Source of the DNA: CAXBCP01 sp963974055
GTDB taxonomy: Bacteria; Pseudomonadota; Alphaproteobacteria; MPNO01; UBA830
DNA length: 64,000 bases
NCBI GenBank assembly: GCA_963974055.1
Contig: CAXBCP010000014.1
Location: forward strand, 1 to 64,000
Direction of reading: 5' to 3'
The notes under the pieces are model-generated. The model saw nothing but the letters and a program-made list of their open reading frames with translations, did no database searches and was not told where the DNA came from. Positions 15,503-24,394 of this stretch are shown here, one piece after another (position 1 is the stretch's first letter; each line of letters begins with the position of its first letter). The position numbers and the translations under genes were made by a program.

Positions 15503-17782
15503 TTACCCAAGCAATGCCATCAAGCGCCGCGGCGTCACCGGCAGCTCCGTCACCGACCCCGGCTTTCCGATCGCGTCGTCAATCGCCGACGCGATCGCGG
15601 CGCCGACAGCATTGATACCGCCCTCGCCTGCCCCCTTGATGCCCAGCGGGTTGAGGGGGCTCGGCGCATCCTCGGTGAGCAGTATCCTCGCGCCCGGCAC
15701 CTCGGTCGATCCGGGCATGATGTAATCGGCAAAGGTCGACGACAGCGGCTGACCGGAATCGTCGTACGTGAATTCCTCGAACAGCGCCCCGCCGATCCCC
15801 TGGGCGAGTCCACCCTGGAGCTGGCCGTCGACCGTCATCGGATTGATGGCGCAGCCGATATCATAGGCGATCATGAATTTCTCGACGCGGGCGATACCGG
15901 TCTCCCGGTCGACGGCGACAACGGCCGCGTGCACACCATAGGGATAGTTCATATGGGTCGTATCGTAGCGTCCCTCGGCGGAGACAATATCGTCGCCGTT
16001 TGCGCGCACGATGTCGGCAATCGTGATAGACGCACCGGTTTCCGCATGGCGGGCGATACCGTCTTCGATCTCTATGGCCGCAACATCTGCCTGAAGCTTT
16101 TCGGCGGCAAGCGCGATCAGTTTTCCGCGTAGCGCCACCGTCGCCTGGCGGGTCGCTTCTCCGGTCATGACGGTCGTCCGCGATGCATGACTGCCATACC
16201 CCTCGTCGATGCGGTCCGTACGCCCGGTCGTTACCTCGATCCCGGCATAGCCGACGCCGAGCGTGCCTGCGCATATCTGGGCCATCGCGGTGACCACTCC
16301 CTGCCCCAGATTCGATGCCCCGGTGATCACGGAGATCCTGCCCCGGGCATCCGCCTCGACGCGGACCTTGTCGGTCGGCCCCAGCCCCGACTTTTCCACG
16401 AAAAACCCCAGACCGGCACCGACCGCTTCGCCGGCGGCGCGGCGTGCTGCCAGGTCTGCCTGGAGACGGTCCCATCCGAATTCGGCGAGCGCCTTGTCCA
16501 GCAGGCCGGCATAGTCGCCGGACTCCAGCACGACATCCACTTCGAGCGCATCAAGCGGGCGGGCAAAGGGTATCGCCGAGGCCGGGATCATGTTCCGGCG
16601 ACGAACCTCGATCGGCGAAATCCCGACACGCGCCGCAATTGCATCCAGCAGTCTTTCGCGCACGAACGTGCCTTCGTATCGACCCGGCGCGCGATAGGTC
16701 GCCGCCGGAGTCTTGTTTGTCAGTCGGACATGCCCGGCAACCCGGTAGGACGGCACATCGTAGGGGCCGAGCGACAGGCCCGCCGTCATATCCGGCACGC
16801 GCACGCCATGGGTACGCAGATAACCGCCCTGGTCGTGGAAGAATTCGTTGTCGATGCCGAGAATCCGACCATCGGCGCCGACGGCAGCGCGGATTTTGTG
16901 GCGCTGCTGACGCGAATGATTGGCGCTCAACAGGTGTTCCCGGCGATCCTCGATCCATCGCACGGGCCGGCCCAGCCGGAGCGCCGCCGCACAGAGCAGG
17001 AAATCGTCGGGGTACAGTTCGCCGCGGATGCCGAATCCCCCACCCACGCTGCCTTCGAACAGGTTAACCTTGGCGGGGTCGAGCCCAAGCGTCCCGGCAA
17101 TCAGGTCCCGGTTCGGATGCGGCCGCTTGGTCGCGCCGTAAAATTCGAGAATTCCGGTTTCCGGGTCCACCCGCGCCACGCCGCCCCGGCATTCCAGCGG
17201 CACGCCGCTATGACGGCCGATTTTCAGATCGAGTTCGACGACCATCGGTGCGGTCGCAAACGCGGCATCGACATCTCCGTAGCCTTTTTCGATAACCGTC
17301 GCTTCGGTGTCGTGGCCCGGCAGGAATTCCAGCGGCGGGGCGCTTGCATCGGTGACGGCCGGTAATTCTTCGATATCGACAAATACCAGGTTTGCCGCGT
17401 CTTCGGCGGCGTACGGATCGGCGGCGAAGACAACGGCAACCGGTTCGCCGACATACCTGACACGGCCCCGCGCCAGTACCGGCTGCTTGTAGGGATCCAG
17501 CCCGGTGTACTTGGTCGCCCGGAAATCGATATCGGGGATATCGGCGACGTCTTCCGGCGTCCAGACGGCATACACGCCGTCTGCCGCCAGCGCGGCGGAA
17601 ACATCTATCCCCCGGATAGCGCCATGGGCGACATCCGACCGGACCACACGCATGTGCAGCATGTCGTCGAAGGTCCAGTCGGCCGCGAACGTCGCAGCCC
17701 CGGCCAGCAGCGGGCCGTCTTCGAGCCGCAGAACCCGCTCGCCGATCGGACCGCGTTTCAGATCGGAACCGTCGGGGCTCAT
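15503..17782 (-). CDS. Molybdenum hydroxylase (xanthine dehydrogenase family) large subunit
   Basis: A 759-residue molybdopterin-binding subunit of the xanthine oxidase/CoxL family. It shows the N-terminal a/b hammerhead domain (GAATFAADW to VVRSDVAHGAIRG), the Mo-cofactor motifs GGGFGIRGE, TYRAPGR and SNLGQGV, and the catalytic Glu720 in GIKGAGEGG. Such enzymes hydroxylate N-heterocycles, aldehydes or CO and need separate FeS and FAD subunits, which are not present in the window. The start ATG at 17782 overlaps the stop of the amidase by 4 bp (ATGA), so translation is coupled. The CO dehydrogenase CSFR active-site loop is not seen. The likely target is an organic N-heterocycle or aldehyde. 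Confidence 0.9.
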   Translation of the reverse strand: MSPDGSDLKRGPIGERVLRLEDGPLLAGAATFAADWTFDDMLHMRVVRSDVAHGAIRGIDVSAALAADGVYAVWTPEDVADIPDIDFRATKYTGLDPYKQPVLARGRVRYVGEPVAVVFAADPYAAEDAANLVFVDIEELPAVTDASAPPLEFLPGHDTEATVIEKGYGDVDAAFATAPMVVELDLKIGRHSGVPLECRGGVARVDPETGILEFYGATKRPHPNRDLIAGTLGLDPAKVNLFEGSVGGGFGIRGELYPDDFLLCAAALRLGRPVRWIEDRREHLLSANHSRQQRHKIRAAVGADGRILGIDNEFFHDQGGYLRTHGVRVPDMTAGLSLGPYDVPSYRVAGHVRLTNKTPAATYRAPGRYEGTFVRERLLDAIAARVGISPIEVRRRNMIPASAIPFARPLDALEVDVVLESGDYAGLLDKALAEFGWDRLQADLAARRAAGEAVGAGLGFFVEKSGLGPTDKVRVEADARGRISVITGASNLGQGVVTAMAQICAGTLGVGYAGIEVTTGRTDRIDEGYGSHASRTTVMTGEATRQATVALRGKLIALAAEKLQADVAAIEIEDGIARHAETGASITIADIVRANGDDIVSAEGRYDTTHMNYPYGVHAAVVAVDRETGIARVEKFMIAYDIGCAINPMTVDGQLQGGLAQGIGGALFEEFTYDDSGQPLSSTFADYIMPGSTEVPGARILLTEDAPSPLNPLGIKGAGEGGINAVGAAIASAIDDAIGKPGSVTELPVTPRRLMALLG

Positions 17783-19059
17783 GCGCAGGCCTCCAGAACC
17801 CAGCGGGAAATCGCCATCAGCGCCCGGTCCGCCCGATAAGGAGAAACCAGCTGGATTCCGACCGGCAGACCGTTGGGTCCGGAATGGGTCGGCAGCGTAA
17901 TTGTCGGCGTATAGAGCATGGTCCACAACGCCTGGAAACGCGGACTGCCGGTCGCCGCCAGTCCCATGGGCGCTTCGCCGTCTACCGCCGGGGTAAGCAG
18001 CACGTCGCACCCTTCGAACGCCTGTGTCGTGCGCCCACGGCAGGTTTCCATCAGGTACATCGCATCCAGATAATCGGCATGATCGAGGTCCAGACCGTCC
18101 TGGATGGTCTTCTGCATCTGCTCGCTGAGACGGTCGCGGTTACGCGCCCATTCATCCGCCATAACGACGGCGCGTTCCCGGCCGTTGATAATCCCGCGGA
18201 GATCGCCGAGCCAGTCGAACTCCTCCGGCAATTCGAAATCCCGGACCTGGGCGCCCGCCGCCTTCATCGCCGCCGCCGCGTTCTCGACCGCTTCCCGGGT
18301 TTCCGGCAGCGCCGAATCCCACATCGGCGTTTTACACAGCCCCACAACGGGCGGGTGCGGCAGCGGAGGCGCCGGAACATGCGGCCGCATCAGCAGCGCC
18401 GAGGTCAATAGCTCAATGTCGTCGATCGAGCGGGCGTGCAGCCCCAGCGTATCGAGACTTTCCGCCGCGGGATAAACACCGGTCAGGCTGAATGTATCGA
18501 AACTCGGTTTGAAACCGATGATTCCGCAATAAGAGGACGGCCGCAGCACCGATCCGCCGGTCTGGGTGCCGAAGGCGACCGGCACCATGTTATCCGCGAC
18601 CGCCGCCGCCGATCCGCTGGACGATCCGCCGGGCGTCCGGGCGGGATCGAGCGGGTTTGCGGTCTGTCGCGGGGTCAAACCAGCGAATTCACAGGTTACC
18701 GTCTTGCCGAGAACAACCGCGCCGGCGGCCCGCATCTGCGCCACACAGGACGCATCTGCCGGCGGACGGTGCCCGTCGTAGATCGGCGACCCCATGCCGG
18801 TTGGCATATCATGCGTGTCGATGATGTCCTTTACGCCAAACGGCACACCCGCCAGCGGGCCTTTTTCCGCCTTTGCATCGACCGCCCGCGCCTGCGCAAG
18901 CGCCAGTTCCGGATCGAGGAATTCCCAGGCGCCGACGACATCGTCGCGGCTGGAAACCCGCTCAAGGCAGGCGGCGGTTACCGCCTCGGCGGTGAATGTG
19001 CCGGCGTTTACCCCGGCGGCTATTTCGGAAGCGGAAAGCGTATTGAGATCGTGTGACAT
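17779..19059 (-). CDS. Amidase (amidase signature family)
   Basis: A 426-residue amidase-signature hydrolase. The Ser-cisSer-Lys machinery is visible: Lys77 in GVPFGVKDI, the Gly/Ser-rich loop GGSSSGSAAAVA at about 144-154, and the probable nucleophile Ser170 in TQTGGSVLRPSSYCG. It cleaves an amide to acid and ammonia in the cytoplasm. It is translationally coupled to the following Mo-hydroxylase subunit (4-bp ATGA overlap), and another Mo-hydroxylase lies 222 bp upstream. In N-heterocycle catabolism, ring hydroxylation often produces lactams that are later cleaved by amidases, which fits this pairing; the substrate remains inference. Confidence 0.92.
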   Translation of the reverse strand: MSHDLNTLSASEIAAGVNAGTFTAEAVTAACLERVSSRDDVVGAWEFLDPELALAQARAVDAKAEKGPLAGVPFGVKDIIDTHDMPTGMGSPIYDGHRPPADASCVAQMRAAGAVVLGKTVTCEFAGLTPRQTANPLDPARTPGGSSSGSAAAVADNMVPVAFGTQTGGSVLRPSSYCGIIGFKPSFDTFSLTGVYPAAESLDTLGLHARSIDDIELLTSALLMRPHVPAPPLPHPPVVGLCKTPMWDSALPETREAVENAAAAMKAAGAQVRDFELPEEFDWLGDLRGIINGRERAVVMADEWARNRDRLSEQMQKTIQDGLDLDHADYLDAMYLMETCRGRTTQAFEGCDVLLTPAVDGEAPMGLAATGSPRFQALWTMLYTPTITLPTHSGPNGLPVGIQLVSPYRADRALMAISRWVLEACA

Positions 19060-19281
19060 GTAACCTTGCAGGCGGGAAATTGGGATATGCGGCGAAGATA
19101 GACCAAGCGATGCGGTTTGTCAGAACCTGATCGCTGCCGGCATACCAGTTGAGACGGAATGCCTTTCCGCCAGCGAACGAGCGGATTCGCCGGGGGAAAA
19201 TCGCGCTGACCGGTGCAATCGGCCCGGCGGGTATCGCCGCGGCGGTCTCGACCGCCGCCCCTGAAACGGCGTTATTGCCGG

Positions 19282-21612
19282 CTAACCGGCGGCCCGCGCA
19301 TCGCGGATCGCCGCCCAGACCCGGGGCGGGCTTGCCGGCATGTCGAGATCGCGAATCCCCAGCGGGGCAATCGCGTCCATCACGGCGTTCATAACCGCCG
19401 GCATGCCGCCAACGCACCCCGCCTCGCCAACGCCTTTGACACCCAGCGGATTGGTTGCGGTGGGGACTTCGTTGGTCTGAATCGTAAAATCGGAAAAATC
19501 GTCGGCGCGCGGCATCCCGTAATCCAGAAAAGACGCCGTCAGAAGCTGGCCGTCGGAATCGTAGACCGCATTTTCAAGCAGGATCTGTCCCAGTCCCTGC
19601 GCCACGCCGCCATGAACCTGCCCTTTTACCAGGAGCGGATTGAGGATCGTGCCGAAATCGTCGACGACGACGTAATTGAGAACCTCCACATTTCCCGTTT
19701 CGGGGTCTATTTCGACCTCACAGACATGGCAGCCGTTCGGATAACTCGGCAGGTCGCCGCGATAGGCCGCCTGTTCGGCGAGGCCCGGTTCGACTCCCGG
19801 CGGCAGGGTCAACGGCGCGAAAGCCGCACTTACAATCTTCGACAGCGGAACGATCCTGTCGGTACCCGCCACCGTGAACGTACCATCGGCGAATTCGATA
19901 TCGTCGACCGCCGCTTCGAGCAGATGCGCCGCGATTTCGCGACCTTTCTCAATCACCTTGTCGGCCGCCATCATCAGCGCCGCGGTCCCCATCGCGGAAG
20001 ATCGCGATCCGCCGGCACCGAATCCGAAAGCCAGCCGGTCGGTATCGCCCTCGATCACCCGGACCTGATGGGGCTCCAGTCCCAGCTTGTCGCACAGAAG
20101 CTGGGTATACATCGTGACATGCCCCTGCCCCTGTGCCGTCGTGCCCGACAGGATGGTGACCGTCCCGCTGGGGTCGAACCGAATTTCGGCGGTTTCCATA
20201 CCCGGCGGCGCGGCCCGTTCAATCGCGTTGGCGATCCCGAGACCGCGAAGTTTGCCCTGTTTTTCGGATCCGGCGCGGCGGGCGGGGAAACCGTCCCGGT
20301 CGGCGAGCCGGACGGCATCGTCCATGTTCTTTTCGAATTCACCGGAATCGTAGGTGAAGGTCAGCGAAGTCTTGAACGGCAGTGCCTCGACCGGAATGAT
20401 GTTCCGGCGGCGCAGTTCCACGGGATCGAAGGAAAGCTCGCGGGCGGCAATATCCACCAGGCGTTCGATGATAAAGGCCGCTTCGGGCCGCCCCGCCCCG
20501 CGATAGGGAGCCGTCGGGTGGCTGTTTGTGAAGACGCCGACAACTTCGACATAGGCCTCGGGGGTCGTGTACACACCGGACAGGGAACCCAGGTTGTTAG
20601 TCGCCGGGCCGGATCCGATCGGCGAAAAATAGGCGCCGATATTGACCAGATTGCGGAGCCGGAAACCGAGAAAATTCCCGTCCCGGTCGAGCGCGAGGGC
20701 CGCATCCGCCACATTGTCGCGGGCGTGAAAATCGCTGAGAAACCCCTCCGTCCGGTCGCTCATCCACTTGACCGGCCGCCCGGTCTGTTTCGCCGCAAAC
20801 AGGGCAATCAGGTATTCCGGATAGACATTCGCCTTGATGCCGAAACTGCCGCCGACATCCGGCGTGATGACCCGTACCTGGAGTTCCCCGACGCCGATAA
20901 TGTGCGAGGCAAGAATTTTCCGCGCCACCCAGGGGTGCTGGATAGGTGCCCGCAGGGTGTAGTGATCGGTCCGTCCGTCATGAATCGCAAGGCAGCCCCG
21001 CATTTCCATCGCATTGCCGAGGACGCGGGTAATGTTGAAACGCTGTTCGACGACGTGGTCGGCCTTCGCAAACGCCGCATCGGCACCTGCCCTGTTGCCG
21101 ATTTCATGGACCAGCGCCTCGTTGTTGCCGATATCGGCCCACAGGACAAATGCGTCTTCGTCGAGGGCCGTTGCGGTGTCGGCCGAAGCCGGCATCGGCG
21201 CATAATCCACCTCGACCAGTTCGGCGGCATCGCGAGCCTGGACAGCGGTTTCGGCAACGACAAAGGCGACGCCTTCGCCGACCATCCGCACACGGTCGAC
21301 CGCGACAGGCCAGAAATCGGGCAGGATAAAATCGGCGCCATCCCGGCGCTTCACGGGCGGGCCGATATGGGGGATCGTTCCCCAGCCCGCATCCCGGTAT
21401 TCCCGGCCGGTGAAAACGGCTGCAACGCCCGGCGCAGCGAGAGCCGCCGAGACGTCGACCGACCGGATATCCGCATGGGCGTGGGGCGAACGCACCATGT
21501 AGCCGTAAAGCTGGCCGTGAGCGTTTTCGTCGTCGATAAAGTCGCCACCGCCGGTCAGCAGCTTTGCGTCTTCGAAACGGGGGATCGATTGACTGATACC
21601 GTATTCGCCCAC
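19282..21612 (-). CDS. Molybdenum hydroxylase (xanthine dehydrogenase family) large subunit, second
   Basis: A 776-residue CoxL/xanthine dehydrogenase-type molybdopterin subunit. The N terminus reads IPRFEDAKLLTGGGDFIDD, typical of the QorL/CoxL branch. Mo-cofactor contacts include GGSFGIKANVYPE, PYRGAGRPEA and TTAQGQGH, and the catalytic Glu730 lies in GVKGVGEAG. It clearly belongs to a different branch from the subunit at 15503-17782, so the two are not a recent duplication. No FeS or FAD subunit accompanies it. It starts 33 bp after the end of the FAD monooxygenase gene, suggesting an operon of monooxygenase, Mo-hydroxylase, amidase and Mo-hydroxylase. Confidence 0.9.
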   Translation of the reverse strand: MGEYGISQSIPRFEDAKLLTGGGDFIDDENAHGQLYGYMVRSPHAHADIRSVDVSAALAAPGVAAVFTGREYRDAGWGTIPHIGPPVKRRDGADFILPDFWPVAVDRVRMVGEGVAFVVAETAVQARDAAELVEVDYAPMPASADTATALDEDAFVLWADIGNNEALVHEIGNRAGADAAFAKADHVVEQRFNITRVLGNAMEMRGCLAIHDGRTDHYTLRAPIQHPWVARKILASHIIGVGELQVRVITPDVGGSFGIKANVYPEYLIALFAAKQTGRPVKWMSDRTEGFLSDFHARDNVADAALALDRDGNFLGFRLRNLVNIGAYFSPIGSGPATNNLGSLSGVYTTPEAYVEVVGVFTNSHPTAPYRGAGRPEAAFIIERLVDIAARELSFDPVELRRRNIIPVEALPFKTSLTFTYDSGEFEKNMDDAVRLADRDGFPARRAGSEKQGKLRGLGIANAIERAAPPGMETAEIRFDPSGTVTILSGTTAQGQGHVTMYTQLLCDKLGLEPHQVRVIEGDTDRLAFGFGAGGSRSSAMGTAALMMAADKVIEKGREIAAHLLEAAVDDIEFADGTFTVAGTDRIVPLSKIVSAAFAPLTLPPGVEPGLAEQAAYRGDLPSYPNGCHVCEVEIDPETGNVEVLNYVVVDDFGTILNPLLVKGQVHGGVAQGLGQILLENAVYDSDGQLLTASFLDYGMPRADDFSDFTIQTNEVPTATNPLGVKGVGEAGCVGGMPAVMNAVMDAIAPLGIRDLDMPASPPRVWAAIRDARAAG

Positions 21613-21645
21613 TTTGCGCGTCCTTCTTCCTGAACAGTCTTCCGA

Positions 21646-23253
21646 TTATAGAGGCCGGCGGCCCCAGACGGTATCGACAAGCGCGGCCGTATCCCCGATT
21701 TCATTGCCCCGCCAGGCGACGTGCTGGTCGGGCCGCACCAGGACATAATCCGCGCCGTAGAGATCCCGCACGAATATATCGTCGATATCCAGAACGGGAA
21801 AATGAGCGCCCATATCTTCCTGTCCGCCCTTAAATCTCAGCAATGTAAATTCAGGCCCGAGACGATCGAACAATGCGTCACCGCCGAGCCACGCATGCGG
21901 CGCACGCGAACCGGGAATGGCATTCGGCGAATAGTCGTTCGGATGATCGTCGGGCGGAACGGCGCCGTCATAGGCGATCACCGGTGACGATTCATACCGC
22001 AATCCCAGAAATGCGCCGGGGATGACGAACTCGAATTCCGCATGACGTTCGAAATATTCTTTGAGACGGTCGCGTTCCGCAGCCCCGTCCGGTGTTTCGG
22101 ACGAAACGTGGGGCGATATCTCGACATTGCCCACCGAATCCGCAAATCCACGCGCAAAATTCACGTTGCGTATGCCGATCGGGCGGCGTTCGGCCTCGTA
22201 GGAATCGAGCAACGCCGCACCGCCGTCGCCCCGGAGCACCGCCGCCAGCTTCCAGCCCAGATTGGCCGCATCGTCGACCCCGGTATTCATTCCCATACCA
22301 CCCGTCGGCGTGAACAGGTGCACCGCGTCGCCCGCGATGAATATATTGCCCTTGCGGTATTTCTGCGCAACCAGGCTGTACCCCGCATTCCAGTTCACCG
22401 ACGAAATAATCTCGAGCGGGAATTCCCGGCCGACCGCACGGTGAATCAACGCCGTCGGATCGGCGCCGTCGGCGCCGTCCTGCAGCGCGAAATGAAAGAG
22501 AAACAAACGGTCGCTGTCGACATGCACCAACAGGGCGCGCATGTCTCCGGTATGGGTCCAGTACTGCCATGCCCGGCGTTCGGGAAGCCAGTCCGGTTCT
22601 TCGGTCGCACGGAAATAGGCAGCGTACATCGGACCGCCCATCATCGGGCGCACCACACCGGCTTCGCCTTCCAGTTCGATCCCCAGCGATTTGCGGACCA
22701 GGCTGGTGCCGCCGTCACACCCGACGAGAAACCGCGCCGACACCTCCCGGCGTTCACCGGTTTCAGAATTCTCGATCGTGGCTGAAACGATGTCGCCGAG
22801 ATCCTCGAACGCCATCAGTTTCCAGCCGAACCGGACATCGACCGATGCCAGCGCATCGACCCCGGATTTCAGTTCTTCTTCCAGAAAAATCTGAGAACAT
22901 CTCAGCGGCGGCTCCGCCGACGCCCAGGCGCCGGTTCCGTCGCGGGCCTCTGCCAGCGCCTCTTTCCGCGAAGGCTGCCGGAAACGCCCGATCTCATGCC
23001 CTGTCAGGTGCGTGAAATAGGTCAGGTCCGTCGGATGGTCGGGCGCGAGCCCCCTGTCCCGCAGTCGCGCGCTCAGTCCATGGCGGCGCATATGCTCCAT
23101 CGTCCGGCTGCTGACGGCATTCGCCTTGGGATGCTGCGCCGTGCCGGGTGCATCGTTGAGCAGCATGCAGGCCACGCCGCGCGCGCCGAGTTCAAGCGCG
23201 AGCACGAGTCCCGCCGGACCGCCGCCCGCGATAAGTACCTGAGTATCTGTCAT
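21646..23253 (-). CDS. FAD-dependent aromatic monooxygenase (MhpA-like)
   Basis: A 535-residue class A flavoprotein hydroxylase. It has the FAD fold IAGGGPAG near residues 8-15, the GCDGGTSLVRKSLG motif, and FIAGDAVHLFTPTGGMGMNTGVDDAANLGWKL. The thioredoxin-like C terminus ends in VRPDQHVAWRGNE. I chose ATG at 23253 with AGGA close upstream; a GTG at 23274 is the alternative. It is the first gene of the leftward cluster with two Mo-hydroxylase subunits and an amidase. Its plan mirrors the monooxygenase at 13782-15461, so the region encodes at least two ring hydroxylations. The substrate is unknown. Confidence 0.9.
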   Translation of the reverse strand: MTDTQVLIAGGGPAGLVLALELGARGVACMLLNDAPGTAQHPKANAVSSRTMEHMRRHGLSARLRDRGLAPDHPTDLTYFTHLTGHEIGRFRQPSRKEALAEARDGTGAWASAEPPLRCSQIFLEEELKSGVDALASVDVRFGWKLMAFEDLGDIVSATIENSETGERREVSARFLVGCDGGTSLVRKSLGIELEGEAGVVRPMMGGPMYAAYFRATEEPDWLPERRAWQYWTHTGDMRALLVHVDSDRLFLFHFALQDGADGADPTALIHRAVGREFPLEIISSVNWNAGYSLVAQKYRKGNIFIAGDAVHLFTPTGGMGMNTGVDDAANLGWKLAAVLRGDGGAALLDSYEAERRPIGIRNVNFARGFADSVGNVEISPHVSSETPDGAAERDRLKEYFERHAEFEFVIPGAFLGLRYESSPVIAYDGAVPPDDHPNDYSPNAIPGSRAPHAWLGGDALFDRLGPEFTLLRFKGGQEDMGAHFPVLDIDDIFVRDLYGADYVLVRPDQHVAWRGNEIGDTAALVDTVWGRRPL

Positions 23254-23630
23254 CAAATCCTGTGTCGCCGGCACCGGGGTACCTGCGCTTTATAACCGTG
23301 TTGCGGCGCAGTATAGCAAATGATCGAATTCAATCGATGCCCGATCCGCACCCGGAGCATAACTGTGTATCCGCCCCGAAAGCCGGAATCGCAGGAATCA
23401 CTAAAAAGCGAAAAAACCAGCGGAAACTGTCGGTAAATTTTACGATTCGTGCGGCCGGAATTAACCTTCTTCTCGTAATGCATTGTAATAAAACGATTAT
23501 GAAACCTGGCACGATAATTGCATTAGTTTCTAGCAGGCTTCGACGAAGTGAACAGGACTGGTGGATACAATGTCGATTGAGCCTGCAAATACATGTCGGC
23601 ACGACCAATCGAGTGGAGTATAAGAGTAGT
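23254..23630. other. Noncoding region between monooxygenase and PEP-CTERM gene
   Basis: This 377-bp divergent gap holds a perfect sigma-54 promoter at 23506-23522 directed toward the PEP-CTERM gene, leaving a leader of roughly 100 bases. A short inverted repeat GTAAA-T-TTTAC at 23433-23443 lies about 65 bp upstream of the promoter, where an enhancer-binding protein could sit. The promoter of the leftward monooxygenase operon must also lie here, but I cannot point to it. No gene is supported in the gap. Confidence 0.6.
23506..23522 (+). promoter_or_regulatory. Sigma-54 (RpoN) promoter of PEP-CTERM gene
   Basis: CTGGCACGATAATTGCA matches the RpoN consensus YTGGCACGRNNNTTGCW at every fixed position. 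The -24 GG is at 23508-23509 and the -12 GC at 23520-23521, with correct spacing. Transcription would start near 23532, about 100 bp before the ATG at 23631. PEP-CTERM proteins in other bacteria are often RpoN-dependent through the activator PrsR, which is not in this window. Confidence 0.85.
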
Positions 23631-24314
23631 ATGAATAAGATCGGGAAATTCGCAGCCGCGGCGCTGCTCACGGTGTCGGGGATCGCGCTTGCCCTCCCGG
23701 CACACGCTATTCCGTCGCTCCGGCTGACGCAGGGCTCTAATATCGTAACGATCTCAGATAACGGCGCCGGAGATGCCAATACGGATCTCGGCGCAGTTGC
23801 GTTTTCGGGGAGTATCGGCAGCTTTTATGTCCCGATCGCCCTTGGCGTCACCAAGCCGATTCTCGGGTCGGTCATCGAACCGTCGGTCGATCTCGTCTCG
23901 CTGCAGGTCGGCGGCGGAAGCTCAATCCAGATTGAATTTTCCGAAACCGATTTTTTCTCCAACGGGACGGTGGTCGATCTGCCCTCGCTGATCGGGGGAA
24001 CGACCAACGGAACGATCCGCTATCAGACCTTCGCTTCGCTTTCGAACGATCTGTTCGCGGCGGACATCTTGATTTCGGATTCGGGCGTTCTCGGGCCGGG
24101 CGCATTTTCATTCAGCGATTTCGCGAGCATTGCCCTGTCGGGTACTTATTCGCTGACCTCGGTCGTTACAATCACCCATAGCGCCAGTGTCACGAATTCC
24201 AGCTTCAATGCGACGGTAGAAATACCGGAACCCGGCCTGATCTCGATGATCTCGCTGAGCGGCCTTCTGTTTGTCGCAGGCTTCGGCGCCCAGCGTCGGC
24301 AGCGGAAACGCTGA
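23631..24314 (+). CDS. PEP-CTERM sorting domain-containing secreted protein
   Basis: A 227-residue exported protein. The signal peptide MNKIGKFAAAALLTVSGI... ends near AHA (about residue 27). The middle is Ser/Thr/Gly-rich and beta-strand-like with no recognised domain. The C terminus is a classic PEP-CTERM tag: EIPEPG near residues 197-202, a hydrophobic stretch SMISLSGLLFVAGFG, then the basic tail RRQRKR. Exosortase (EpsH) recognises such tags, usually in exopolysaccharide or biofilm-forming bacteria; no exosortase is in the window. A perfect sigma-54 promoter precedes it and a terminator follows, so it is a single-gene unit. Confidence 0.88.
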   Translation: MNKIGKFAAAALLTVSGIALALPAHAIPSLRLTQGSNIVTISDNGAGDANTDLGAVAFSGSIGSFYVPIALGVTKPILGSVIEPSVDLVSLQVGGGSSIQIEFSETDFFSNGTVVDLPSLIGGTTNGTIRYQTFASLSNDLFAADILISDSGVLGPGAFSFSDFASIALSGTYSLTSVVTITHSASVTNSSFNATVEIPEPGLISMISLSGLLFVAGFGAQRRQRKR

Positions 24315-24342
24315 CCGCGACAAGGCAAAGATAATGAAAAAG

Positions 24343-24366
24343 CGGGCCGGTCGGCCCGTTTTTTTT
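24343..24366 (+). terminator. Intrinsic terminator after PEP-CTERM gene
   Basis: CGGGCCG (24343-24349) pairs with CGGCCCG (24352-24358) and is followed by eight T. It lies 28 bp after the PEP-CTERM stop codon. An A-run on the left arm suggests it may also stop the convergent npdG transcript. Confidence 0.9.
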
Positions 24367-24394
24367 ATGTCGGCAACCGGGATTTTCCGGGGGA

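Noticed and set aside
15503..21612. Aerobic CO dehydrogenase
   Set aside because: The CSFR active-site loop of true CoxL is not seen in either large subunit, and coxM/coxS are absent.
19213..21633. An 806-codon open frame on the plus strand
   Set aside because: It is antisense to the molybdenum hydroxylase subunit at 19282-21612, has Arg/Gly/Asp-rich composition with no fold motif, and arises from codon bias on the other strand.
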